The notes under the pieces are model-generated. The model did no database searches and was not told where the DNA came from. It saw only the letters and a list, made by a program, of their open reading frames with translations. 64,000 nucleotides of DNA from Micromonospora sp. NBRC 110009 (GTDB lineage Bacteria; Actinomycetota; Actinomycetes; Mycobacteriales; Micromonosporaceae). Below, in pieces: positions 33,657-41,843 of this stretch; positions within the stretch are counted from its first letter, which is position 1; every line of letters starts with the position of its first letter. A program made the translations under genes and the position numbers. The stretch is taken from NCBI RefSeq assembly GCF_030518795.1, contig NZ_CP130427.1, positions 6,262,001 through 6,326,000 on the forward strand, given 5' to 3'.

Positions 33657-34745
33657 TCAGCCGGTGAGGACCACCTGGAGCTCCTGCCGGCGACGCTCGG
33701 CCAGGTCGGTCAGCACGGTCGGCGCCTCCTCCAGCGGCACCACCGCCGAGACCAGGTGCTTGCGGATCAGGTCGCCGTACTGGCGCAGCAGCTCGATCGT
33801 CTCCGCGGAGAGCCGCTCCCGGTCCCAGGTGGGGGCCAGCCCGCGGGGTACCCGGCCGATCTGCGCGCAGCGCAGCGCCAGCCCGTTGTGGTGGAACTCC
33901 TCGCCGAACCGGACCTCGTCCGCACCGGACTGGTAGAAGGCCAGGTCGATGACGGTCCCCTGGGGGCGCAGCAGGCGCAGCGCGAGCTGCAGCGCCCACG
34001 CCTGGCCCCGGCACTGGAAGACCACGTCGGCGCCCCGGTCGCCGGCGGCGTGGTTCCACCGGGTCTTGAGCACCACGGCCGGATCTCCCGCCTCCGGGTC
34101 CAGCGTCTCCAGGCCGAGCGCCTCGGCCACCTCCCGCCGCGCCGGCGTGGGGTCGAGCACCACCACCGAGCCGGCCCCGTGCCGCTTGGCCAGCAGCGCG
34201 GTGAGCAGGGCGACCACCCCGCTGCCGACCACCGCCACCCGCCGGCCGCGCACGCCGTCGCCGAGCGAGCGGACGTCCGTGCCGCACAGGTCGGCGGCGG
34301 CGTGCAGCAGGCCGTTGGCGCAGATCGGGCCCATGTGCGCGACGTAGACGCCGAGCAGCGGGTCGAGGTCGTCGGGGAGGGGGACGAACCGCTCGGCGAT
34401 CGGATCGGCGACGTAGCCGCTGCGGTGGCCGTAGGTCATCGCGCCCACCGTGCCCACGGCCACGGCCGGGGTGCGGCTCTCCACGACCCGGCCGACCTGC
34501 ATGTAGCCGAGCCGGGTCACCGGGTACGGCGTGCTGGCCGCGCCGGGCTCGAACAGGCCGAGGTCGGCGTTCCAGGTGACGTTGAGGTAGGGATTGGTGC
34601 CCTTGACGTAGCTCAGCTCGGTGCCGGCGGAGACGCCGCTGTAGAGCGTCTCCACCCGGAAGGTGCCCTCGCGCAGCTCGCCCGCGTCCTGCTCGACCAG
34701 GTGCACGGCGCCTGGTCCGGTGACCACCACCACCCGGTCACGCAT
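33657..34745 (-). CDS. Medium-chain dehydrogenase/reductase (zinc-alcohol-dehydrogenase-like)
   Basis: 362 residues. An MDR protein with a GroES-like N-terminal part (TLYSGVSAGTELSYVKG, GYMQVGRVVE, AMTYGHRSGYVADP) and a Rossmann part (RRVAVVGSGVVALLTALLAKRHGAGSVVVLDPTPARREVAEALG). The usual GHE catalytic-zinc motif is not present in standard form, so it may be zinc-independent. It resembles sugar-associated MDRs found beside Gfo/Idh enzymes. ATG 34745 was chosen (GGAGG at 9 nt); it overlaps the Gfo/Idh stop by 8 bp. Confidence 0.82.
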   Translation of the reverse strand: MRDRVVVVTGPGAVHLVEQDAGELREGTFRVETLYSGVSAGTELSYVKGTNPYLNVTWNADLGLFEPGAASTPYPVTRLGYMQVGRVVESRTPAVAVGTVGAMTYGHRSGYVADPIAERFVPLPDDLDPLLGVYVAHMGPICANGLLHAAADLCGTDVRSLGDGVRGRRVAVVGSGVVALLTALLAKRHGAGSVVVLDPTPARREVAEALGLETLDPEAGDPAVVLKTRWNHAAGDRGADVVFQCRGQAWALQLALRLLRPQGTVIDLAFYQSGADEVRFGEEFHHNGLALRCAQIGRVPRGLAPTWDRERLSAETIELLRQYGDLIRKHLVSAVVPLEEAPTVLTDLAERRRQELQVVLTG

Positions 34746-35781
34746 CGACACCCACCTCCCGTTGCGCCTCGGCGGGCACCATGTCGGCGATCGCCGGGGT
34801 GAGCCGCGCGGCCGGCCCGGTGGGCAGCGCGACGCTGTGCCCGGTCCGCGCCGAGTCGGCCACCGCGAGGGCCAGCCGCTGGGTGCGCAACGCCTCGGCG
34901 TACGGGACCCGAACGTCGTCGCCGATCCCCCGGACCGCGTCGACGAACGCCCGGTCGACCGCCACCCGGGCGCCGTCCGGGTCGGCGGGCAGGTGCCGCT
35001 CGCCGTCCGCGTCGCAGATGGTCAGGCCGTCCTCGGCGAGCGAGAGCGCCAGCCCGTCGGCGAGGACCTCCAGGCCGGCCCGGTGCTTCCAGCCGAGCAC
35101 GCAGGCGGCGGCGAGGGTGCCCACCGCGCCGGACGAGAAGCGCAGGGTGGCCGCGGTGACCGAATCGATGTCGGCGCCCTTCACCGGCGGCGGGCTGCCG
35201 TCGCCGTACGCGGTCACCTCGGTCACCTCCCCGGCCAGCAGCCGGACCAGGTCCAGCACGTGCGCGGCCTGCTCGACGACCGGCCCGCCGGACCGGTCGC
35301 GCCGCGACCACCAGGCCACCGGCGGGACCTTGTCGAGCCAGGCGCCGTTGACCATCCGGACCGGACGGCCGGCCAGCGCCTGCCGGGCCTCCTCCACGAT
35401 GTGCAGGTAGCGCCAGTGGTGGCCGACGCCGGTGAGCAGGCCGCGCTGTTCCACCAGCGCGCCTACCCGCTCGGCGGTCTCCAGGTCCACGGCCACCGGC
35501 TTCTCCACGAACATCGGTACCCCGGCGGCGATCACCGCCTCCTCCACCGGCCCGTGCGCGAACGGCGGCACGCAGACGTACACGGCGTCCGGGCCGGCGG
35601 CGAGCAGTTCGTCCACGTCGACGAAGGTTCGGCCGCCGTACGCCCCGGCGAGCGCCTCCGCCGCGTCCCGGGCGACATCGGTCACACCGAGCAGTTCCAC
35701 GTCCTCGAAGCCCGTCAACACCCGGGCATGGCGTTGCGCCACCCCGCCGGCCCCTACCAGTCCCACCCGGCACGTGCGCAT
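34738..35781 (-). CDS. Gfo/Idh/MocA-family oxidoreductase
   Basis: 347 residues. The NAD(P)-binding N-terminus is RVGLVGAGGVAQRHARVL; FVEKPVAVDLETAERV supplies the conserved EKP lysine; VGHHWRYLHIVEEAR and a late GGPVVEQAAHVLDLVRLLAG supply the HxxxD-type catalytic segment. It acts on a sugar, inositol or related substrate in the cytoplasm. First gene of a two-gene operon with the MDR protein, divergent from the gpgS gene with about 195 bp between them. Confidence 0.88.
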   Translation of the reverse strand: MRTCRVGLVGAGGVAQRHARVLTGFEDVELLGVTDVARDAAEALAGAYGGRTFVDVDELLAAGPDAVYVCVPPFAHGPVEEAVIAAGVPMFVEKPVAVDLETAERVGALVEQRGLLTGVGHHWRYLHIVEEARQALAGRPVRMVNGAWLDKVPPVAWWSRRDRSGGPVVEQAAHVLDLVRLLAGEVTEVTAYGDGSPPPVKGADIDSVTAATLRFSSGAVGTLAAACVLGWKHRAGLEVLADGLALSLAEDGLTICDADGERHLPADPDGARVAVDRAFVDAVRGIGDDVRVPYAEALRTQRLALAVADSARTGHSVALPTGPAARLTPAIADMVPAEAQREVGVDA

Positions 35782-35975
35782 ACCTCGGCCCTCCCGCCGC
35801 GATCGGAGCAACTGCCGACAGCTCTCCCCTGGTGGGCGCGCAATCAAACGTTCACCGGCGGGGAACCGACCGGTGCCCGGGGCGTGATCAGGCTGTTAGG
35901 CATGATCCGGTTAGCGCGGGCTGCGGACTGGGAAAACCAGAAGCCCGCGTTCCGCCACGACCTGGGGGTGTGCCA

Positions 35976-36989
35976 GTGCGGGATACAGAATCGATCGTCT
36001 CACCGGTGGTGGAGGCCTGGGCCACGTACCGCACCACCTCGGCCGACGACTGGCCGGTGCGGCGACTGCTGCGGGCCAAGGGGGACAGCCGGGTCAGCGT
36101 GGTGCTGCCGGCCCGCAACGAGGAAGCCACCGTGGGCGCGATCGTGTCGACGATCCGGGAGAACCTGATGGACCGGGTCCCGCTGGTGGACGAACTGATC
36201 GTGGTGGACTCCCGGTCCACCGACCGGACCGCCCAGGTCGCCCGGGCCGCCGGCGCCGAGGTGGTCGGCCAGGACGCGATGACCCGCGGACTGCCCCGGC
36301 TCACCGGCAAGGGCGACGCGCTCTGGGCCGGGCTGGCGGCGGCCGAGGGTGATGTCGTCGCCTTCATCGACGCCGACCTGCGCGAATTCCGGCCGCACTT
36401 CGTCAGCGGGGTGCTCGGCCCGCTGCTGACCGACCCCTCGGTCGACTTCGTCAAGGGCTTCTACCACCGGCCGCTGGTCGGCGCGACCAGCGTGGAGGCC
36501 GACGGCGGCGGCCGGGTGACGGAGCTGATGGCCCGGCCGCTGCTCAACCTCTTCTGGCCGGAGCTGGCCGGCTTCGTGCAGCCGCTCGCCGGCGAGTACG
36601 CGGGCCGCCGCGAGGTGCTGGAGCAGGTGCCGTTCGTCACCGGGTACGGCGTCGAGACGGCCATGCTCATCGACCTGCTGGAACTGGTCGGACTGGACGC
36701 GCTCGCCCAGGTGGACCTCGGTGAGCGGAAGCATCGGCACCAGGACACGGCCGCGCTGGGCCGGATGTCCGCGCAGATCATGCTGACGGCCTGGTCGCGC
36801 CTGCAGCGGCGGGGCTGGGCGGCCCCGGGCAGCATGCCGACCCCGCTGCTGACCCAGTTCCGCCGCGGCGGCTCGGACGCGCTGCCGAACCTGGACCGGG
36901 AGATCGTGGTCAGCGACGTGTCGGTCGAGGAACGCCCGCCGCTGGCGCAGCTGCGCCACCGGGTGCCCAGACGGCGGGTCGCGGCGTGA
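35976..36989 (+). CDS. gpgS: Glucosyl-3-phosphoglycerate synthase
   Basis: 337 residues (GTG 35976; GTG 35970 would add two). A GT-A fold of family GT81: VSVVLPARNEEATVGAIVSTI, donor/metal site AFIDADLRE, then VDFVKGFYHRP and the near-diagnostic TELMARPLLNLFWPELAGFVQPLAGEYAGRR and GYGVETAMLIDLLELVG. The enzyme transfers glucose from a nucleotide sugar to 3-phosphoglycerate, the first step to glucosylglycerate and, in mycobacteria, methylglucose lipopolysaccharides. A GT4 enzyme follows downstream; a GpgP phosphatase is not seen adjacent. Confidence 0.88.
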   Translation: MRDTESIVSPVVEAWATYRTTSADDWPVRRLLRAKGDSRVSVVLPARNEEATVGAIVSTIRENLMDRVPLVDELIVVDSRSTDRTAQVARAAGAEVVGQDAMTRGLPRLTGKGDALWAGLAAAEGDVVAFIDADLREFRPHFVSGVLGPLLTDPSVDFVKGFYHRPLVGATSVEADGGGRVTELMARPLLNLFWPELAGFVQPLAGEYAGRREVLEQVPFVTGYGVETAMLIDLLELVGLDALAQVDLGERKHRHQDTAALGRMSAQIMLTAWSRLQRRGWAAPGSMPTPLLTQFRRGGSDALPNLDREIVVSDVSVEERPPLAQLRHRVPRRRVAA

Positions 36990-37113
36990 GACGACCGCAG
37001 GGCGGTGGCGGTTGCCGGTCGACCGGACCGGCGGATGACGACCGGTCCGCGGGGCCGGTCGCTGGCACGCGGAGGGCCGACGGGGGCGCCGCCGAGGGAA
37101 GGATCAGCGCAGC

Positions 37114-38286
37114 ATGAGTCTCACCGTCCTGATGAACGCCGGTCCCTGGTTGTCCGTCCCGCCGCCCGGCTACGGCGGCATCGAGAACGTGGTCGCCACC
37201 CTCGTGCCGGAGCTGCGCAAGCTCGGCGTCCGGGTGGTGCTCGCCTCGGTGGAGACCAGCACGCTGCCCGTCGACGAGAAGATCTCGGTCTTCCCGGACG
37301 GGCAGTTCCCTGCGCTCCAGCGGCCGTACAACCAGGTCTGCGGGATCTCCCAGGCCCACCTCAACGGCGTGGTCCGCGCCCTGCACACCCGGGACGACAT
37401 CGACCTGGTGCACGACCACGTGGAGGCGGTCGGGCTGGCCACCATGGCCGCGATGGGACCGGACGCGCCGCCGGTGCTGCACACCCTGCACTGGGACCTG
37501 GCCAAGCACCCGGAGCTGTACGGGAACCTCGACGGCGGCGAGCGGGTCCGGGTCAACGGGGTCTCCGCCTCGCAGCTCGCCCGGGCGCCCCAGGCCCTGC
37601 GGGAGCACTCGGTCGGACACGTGCACCTCTCCACCCCGCTGGCGGTCGGCGCCGACCGCCGGCCGGCGGTGGAGAAGGGCGACTACCTGATCGTGCTGGG
37701 CCGGATCAACCCGGGCAAGGGGCAGGACCTCGGCGCCCGGCTGGCGCAGCAGGTCGGTTTCCCGCTGGTGCTCGCCGGCCCGGTCGGGCCGTACCACCGG
37801 CCGGAGGACCTGGCCGCGGCGGGCGACGAGGCCCGGCAGAACCCGGACGTCCGGTTCTTCTACGAGCAGGTGGCGCCGTGGGTGGACGGCGACCTGGTCC
37901 GCTGGGTGGGCACGGTCGCCGGCCAGGAGCGGGACGACCTGCTCGCCGGGGCGCGCGCCTCGCTGTTCCCGCTGCGCTGGGAGGAGCCGGGCGGTACGGC
38001 GGTGGTCGAGTCGCTCTCCCTGGGCACGCCGGTGGTGGCCGTCGCCCGTGGGTGCCTGCCCGAGCTGATCGAGCACGGTCGCACCGGGCTGCTCACCACC
38101 GCGGAGGAGGAGCTGGGCGACCTGGTGCTGGCCGCCGGCCTGCTGGAGTCGGACGAGTGCCGGCGGGAGGCCGTCGCCCGGTTCACCCCGGCCGCGATGG
38201 CCGAGAAGTACGTGAGCCTGTACGAGCGGGTCCGCCAGCTCGCCGCGCGGCCAGTGCAGCCCGCCCGGCCGCTGCAGCCCGCCTGA
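37114..38286 (+). CDS. Family 4 glycosyltransferase
   Basis: 390 residues. A GT-B enzyme: the N-terminal PPGYGGIENVVATLVPELRKLG acceptor loop, VHDHVEAVGLATMAAM, and the donor-site VLGRINPGKGQDL and EPGGTAVVESLSLGTPVVAVARGCLPELIEHGRTG (EX7E-type motif). The acceptor is unknown. It lies 124 bp behind gpgS on the same strand, and a joint role in glycogen, trehalose or methylglucoside chemistry is inferred. The C-terminal 15 residues are a Gln/Pro/Arg tail. Confidence 0.85.
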   Translation: MSLTVLMNAGPWLSVPPPGYGGIENVVATLVPELRKLGVRVVLASVETSTLPVDEKISVFPDGQFPALQRPYNQVCGISQAHLNGVVRALHTRDDIDLVHDHVEAVGLATMAAMGPDAPPVLHTLHWDLAKHPELYGNLDGGERVRVNGVSASQLARAPQALREHSVGHVHLSTPLAVGADRRPAVEKGDYLIVLGRINPGKGQDLGARLAQQVGFPLVLAGPVGPYHRPEDLAAAGDEARQNPDVRFFYEQVAPWVDGDLVRWVGTVAGQERDDLLAGARASLFPLRWEEPGGTAVVESLSLGTPVVAVARGCLPELIEHGRTGLLTTAEEELGDLVLAAGLLESDECRREAVARFTPAAMAEKYVSLYERVRQLAARPVQPARPLQPA

Positions 38287-38293
38287 GCACTGC

Positions 38294-38342
38294 CCCCGCC
38301 GGCCCGGCCGGCCCGGCCGGCCCGGCCGGGCCGGCCGGCGGG
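38294..38342 (+). terminator. GC-repeat hairpin after the GT4 gene
   Basis: A run of CCGGC/CCGGG units that fold on themselves starts 8 bp past the stop. It could terminate the gpgS/GT4 transcript; the simple-repeat nature makes exact pairing ambiguous. Confidence 0.55.
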
Positions 38343-38366
38343 TTTGCCGGTGGCGGGCCGGGGAAT
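38342..38366 (+). promoter_or_regulatory. SigB-type promoter of the DUF4383 gene
   Basis: GTTT (38342-38345), a 15-nt spacer and GGGAAT (38361-38366), which matches the GGGWAW form of SigB promoters. It lies 35 bp before the ATG. Confidence 0.62.
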
Positions 38367-38400
38367 GCGCCCGCGGTTCCTGCCCTGTGAGGAGGCCGGC

Positions 38401-38865
38401 ATGACGAACGCGATGGCGCACTCCCGTGGTCGACGCAACCCGGCCGACGGCCGGGCACCGGTACGCCGGGCCGCAGCGACCGTCGGCGTGATCTTCCTGG
38501 TGATCGGTGTGCTGGGCTTCATTCCCGGCATCACCACCCACTACAGCGACCTGTACTGGGCCGGGCACAATTCGGAGGCCAAGCTGCTGGGCCTCTTCCA
38601 GGTCTCCGTGCTGCACAACATCGTGCACCTGCTCTTCGGCGTGGCCGGCCTGGTGCTGGCCCGGACGATCTCCGGCGCCCGGACCTTCCTGGTCGGCGGT
38701 GGCGCGATCTATCTGGTGCTCTGGCTCTACGGCCTGGTGGTCGACCAACACAGCACGGCGAACTTCGTCCCGTTCAACGGGGCCGACAACTGGCTGCACC
38801 TGCTGCTGGGGGTCGGCATGATCGCCCTCGGGCTGCTCACCACGCGTGGTGCGAATCGTCGCTGA
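38401..38865 (+). CDS. DUF4383 membrane protein
   Basis: 154 residues and four membrane helices: VRRAAATVGVIFLVIGVLGFIPGIT; then LLGLFQVSVLHNIVHLLFGVAGLVLAR, a DUF4383 signature with paired His; then two more helices ending in DNWLHLLLGVGMIALGLL. Role unknown; family members are common in actinobacterial stress regulons. GAGGAGGCC precedes the ATG. Confidence 0.88.
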   Translation: MTNAMAHSRGRRNPADGRAPVRRAAATVGVIFLVIGVLGFIPGITTHYSDLYWAGHNSEAKLLGLFQVSVLHNIVHLLFGVAGLVLARTISGARTFLVGGGAIYLVLWLYGLVVDQHSTANFVPFNGADNWLHLLLGVGMIALGLLTTRGANRR

Positions 38866-38891
38866 CAAGGCGCGGACGGTCGGCTGGTCCG

Positions 38892-38917
38892 GTTTCGCCC
38901 GCCCGCGTCCCGGGTAT
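38892..38917 (+). promoter_or_regulatory. SigF/SigB-type promoter of the STAS-HATPase gene
   Basis: GTTT (38892-38895, in CCGGTTTC), a 16-nt spacer and a perfect GGGTAT (38912-38917), 42 bp before the ATG at 38960. It is one of the clearest promoters in the window. Confidence 0.8.
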
Positions 38918-38959
38918 TTCCAGGTCCTCCCGACGAGACTGGAGAAACGAGGGGCCTGG

Positions 38960-39691
38960 ATGTCGACCCGGATCAGGTGCGAGGTCCGTGACGAGTCGCC
39001 GGTCACCGTGGTACGGCTCGCCGGTGAACTCGACCTGGCGAGCATGCGGTCGCTGCACACCGTGCTGGACGGGTGCCTGGCGGCCCAGCCCGACGCGCTC
39101 GTGGTGGACCTGGAGCAGCTCGCCGTGACGGACCCGCTGGCGCTCTCCGTCTTCGTGGCGGCCGCCCGGCGGGCCGCCGACTGGCCGGCCGTGCCGATGG
39201 TGCTCTGCGCCCCACCGCCGGACACCGCCACCGGGCTCGCCGAGTCCACGGCCTGCCGGGTGGTGCCGGTCCGCCGCGACTGCGCGGAGGCGACCGCCCT
39301 GGCCGGCACGGCGATGGCACCGCGGCTGCGGGCCCGGCTGGAGCCGGTCGCCGGGGCCTGCCGGCGGGCCCGGGAGCTGGTCACGGACGCCTGCGGCCGG
39401 TGGAACATCCCCGAGCTGGCCGGCCCGGCCTCGCTGGTGCTCACCGAGCTGGTCGGCAACGTGGTGCGGCACGCCGGCACGCCGATGCACGTGACGCTGA
39501 CCCTGCGCAAGCCGTACCTGCGGGTGGCCGTGATGGACGGCAGCCCGGCGGACGCGCGGGCCGCCACCGGTACCGATCCGCGGGCCGAGGGGGGACGCGG
39601 GCTGATGCTGGTGCGGGAGTTGACCCAGCGCTGGGGCAGCGCGCCGGCCGGCACCGGCAAGGTGGTCTGGGCGATGTTACCGGCGAACTGA
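38960..39691 (+). CDS. Fused STAS and HATPase (anti-sigma kinase-like) protein
   Basis: 243 residues. An N-terminal STAS fold (about 1-105: VTVVRLAGELDLASMRSL, VVDLEQLAVTDPLALSVFVAAAR) is joined to an RsbW/HATPase_c domain (about 115-243: LVLTELVGNVVRHAG is the N-box, then VAVMDGSP and GGRGLMLVRELTQRWG). In partner-switching systems the antagonist and kinase are separate proteins; here they are one. The SpoIIAA phospho-serine position (DSSG) reads DPLA, so the STAS part cannot be phosphorylated there. Its own promoter looks SigF-dependent, suggesting feedback on the sigma factor 2 kb away. Confidence 0.85.
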   Translation: MSTRIRCEVRDESPVTVVRLAGELDLASMRSLHTVLDGCLAAQPDALVVDLEQLAVTDPLALSVFVAAARRAADWPAVPMVLCAPPPDTATGLAESTACRVVPVRRDCAEATALAGTAMAPRLRARLEPVAGACRRARELVTDACGRWNIPELAGPASLVLTELVGNVVRHAGTPMHVTLTLRKPYLRVAVMDGSPADARAATGTDPRAEGGRGLMLVRELTQRWGSAPAGTGKVVWAMLPAN

Positions 39692-39713
39692 CCGAATCTT
39701 CCGCTCTCGCCTG

Positions 39714-39738
39714 GTTTCATGGAGACCGGGCCGGGTAG
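39714..39738 (+). promoter_or_regulatory. SigF/SigB-type promoter of ctaD
   Basis: GTTT (39714-39717), a 15-nt spacer and GGGTAG (39733-39738), 40 bp before the ctaD ATG. Confidence 0.7.
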
Positions 39739-39778
39739 GCGTGCCCGTCCTTTCTGTCGCCAAGACGGGGTGAGAGCC

Positions 39779-41782
39779 ATGCCCAAGCGGGTAGTCACGG
39801 AGCCGGCGAGAGACCGGGGGCCGGCGATCCTAGCTCCGGCCCGGTTCGGGGGCTATCCCGGCCCGGTCCGCGAGGCGATCCGGGGCGGCTCGCTTTGGCG
39901 GCTGCTGCGCACCACCGACGCCAAGCTGATCGGGCTGCTCTACCTGATCACGTCGTTCGGCTTCTTCCTGATCGGCGGGGTGCTGGCCCTGCTCCTGCGC
40001 GCCGAACTGGGCCGCCCGGGGATGCAGTTCCTCTCCCCCGAGCAGTACAACCAGGCGTTCACCATGCACGGCACGATCATGCTGCTGTTCTTCGCCACCC
40101 CGCTGGTGTTCGCGTTCGGCAACTACATCGTCCCGCTCCAGATCGGCGCCCCGGACGTCTCGTTCCCGCGGCTGAACGCCTTGGCGTACTGGCTCTACCT
40201 GTTCGGCGGGTCGATCCTGATGGCCAGCTTCGTCACCCCCGGGGGCGCGGCGGACTTCGGCTGGTTCGCGTACACGCCGTTGAGCACCGCGCAGCACAGC
40301 CCAGGGGTGGGCGGGAACATGTGGGTGGTCGGGCTGGCGCTCTCCGGCCTCGGGACCATCCTCGGCGCGGTCAACATGATCACGACGATCATCACCCTGC
40401 GCGCCCCCGGCATGACGATGTTCCGGATGCCGATCTTCACCTGGAACCTGCTGCTCACCAGCGTCCTGGTGATCTTCGTGTTCCCGCTGCTCGCCGCCGC
40501 CCTTTTCGCGCTGGCGTCGGACCGGCTCCTGCACTCGCACGTCTACGACCCGACCACCGGCGGACCGATGCTCTGGCAGCACCTGTTCTGGTTCTTCGGC
40601 CACCCCGAGGTCTACATCGTGGCGCTGCCGTTCTTCGGCATCGTCACCGAGATCATCCCGGTCTTCGCCCGGAAGCCGATCTTCGGCTACACCGGTCTGG
40701 TGCTCGCCACCATCGCGATCACCGTGCTGTCGATGACCGTCTGGGCGCACCACATGTTCGTCACCGGCCAGGTGCTGCTGCCGTTCTTCAGCATCCTGAG
40801 CTACCTGATCGCGGTGCCCACCGGGGTCAAGTTCTTCAACTGGATCGGCACCATGTGGAAGGGCCAGCTCACCTTCGAGACGCCGATGCTCTTCGCCGTC
40901 GGCTTCCTGGTCACCTTCCTGTTCGGCGGCCTCACCGGGGTGCTGCTGGCCAGCCCGCCGGCGGACTTCCACGTCTCCGACACGTACTTCGTGGTGGCGC
41001 ATTTCCACTACGTGCTGTTCGGCACGATCGTGTTCGCCGCCTTCGGCGGCGTCTACTTCTGGTTCCCGAAGATGACCGGCCGGATGCTCGACGAGCGGCT
41101 CGGCAAGGCCCACTTCTGGACCATGTTCGTCGGCTTCCACATGACGTTCCTGGTGCAGCACTGGCTGGGCAACGAGGGCATGCCCCGGCGGTACGCCGAC
41201 TACCTGCCCACCGACGGCTTCACCGTCCTGAACGAGATCTCCACCATCGGCTCGTTCATCCTCGGCGCCTCCACCCTGTTCTTCATCTACAACGCCTGGA
41301 AGTCGTGGCGGTACGGCGCGATGGTGACCGTGGACGATCCCTGGGGCTACGGCAACTCGCTGGAGTGGGCCACCACCTGCCCGCCCCCGCTGCGCAACTT
41401 CGACCGGATGCCGCGGATCCGCTCGGAGCGGCCCGCCTTCGACGCGAAGTACGGGCAGCTCGTCGCCGACCTCGGCCGGGATCTGCCCCAGCGCAGCACC
41501 AAGCCGCCGCAGCGGTTCGCCGAAGAGCTGCGGCACGTGCCGTACGCCCCGGAGGCGCCGGCCGCCGAGGGCGCGCACGGCGCCCGCGAGGCGGTCAAGT
41601 ACCAACCCGCGCCGCAGTCCGGTGCCCGCCCGGTCGAGGTGCCGGAGCCGGAGGAGGTGCTCCGGCCGAGCTTCGAGGAGACCGACGAACCGGAGGAGAC
41701 CCAGCTCGGCCCGCAGCGCACCCAGCCGTCGAACCCGCGCTGGGAGCACCCCCGGGGGCACGGGGACACCCCGGAGCACTGA
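39779..41782 (+). CDS. ctaD: Cytochrome c oxidase subunit I (aa3-type)
   Basis: 667 residues, with about twelve membrane helices in the first 550. All metal ligands are readable: the heme a His in TMHGTIMLLFFATP, the CuB His and crosslinked Tyr in WFFGHPEVYIVALP, the CuB His pair in WAHHMFVTG, and the heme His pair in VVAHFHYVLFG. The last 110 residues form a charged Pro/Glu-rich cytoplasmic tail. No other oxidase or cytochrome gene is adjacent, so it is a solitary, possibly second, subunit I that would pair with subunits encoded elsewhere. Its promoter looks SigF-type. Confidence 0.92.
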   Translation: MPKRVVTEPARDRGPAILAPARFGGYPGPVREAIRGGSLWRLLRTTDAKLIGLLYLITSFGFFLIGGVLALLLRAELGRPGMQFLSPEQYNQAFTMHGTIMLLFFATPLVFAFGNYIVPLQIGAPDVSFPRLNALAYWLYLFGGSILMASFVTPGGAADFGWFAYTPLSTAQHSPGVGGNMWVVGLALSGLGTILGAVNMITTIITLRAPGMTMFRMPIFTWNLLLTSVLVIFVFPLLAAALFALASDRLLHSHVYDPTTGGPMLWQHLFWFFGHPEVYIVALPFFGIVTEIIPVFARKPIFGYTGLVLATIAITVLSMTVWAHHMFVTGQVLLPFFSILSYLIAVPTGVKFFNWIGTMWKGQLTFETPMLFAVGFLVTFLFGGLTGVLLASPPADFHVSDTYFVVAHFHYVLFGTIVFAAFGGVYFWFPKMTGRMLDERLGKAHFWTMFVGFHMTFLVQHWLGNEGMPRRYADYLPTDGFTVLNEISTIGSFILGASTLFFIYNAWKSWRYGAMVTVDDPWGYGNSLEWATTCPPPLRNFDRMPRIRSERPAFDAKYGQLVADLGRDLPQRSTKPPQRFAEELRHVPYAPEAPAAEGAHGAREAVKYQPAPQSGARPVEVPEPEEVLRPSFEETDEPEETQLGPQRTQPSNPRWEHPRGHGDTPEH

Positions 41783-41797
41783 GCGCGGGACCATGCC

Positions 41798-41829
41798 GAA
41801 GGGCCGGCGCCGTCGGGCGCCGGCCCTTC
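41798..41829. terminator. Bidirectional terminator between ctaD and the sigma gene
   Basis: Perfect 14-bp stem (GAAGGGCCGGCGCC and its complement) with a GTCG loop, midway between two convergent genes. Confidence 0.85.
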
Positions 41830-41843
41830 CTGGGTGGTACGGG

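Noticed and set aside
38294..38342. A functional minisatellite
   Set aside because: A short GC-only run after a stop codon is more simply a terminator or slippage product; too little sequence to claim more.
36910..39798. A 962-codon minus-strand frame
   Set aside because: It crosses several well-supported plus-strand genes (GT4, DUF4383, STAS-HATPase) and has no recognisable domain.
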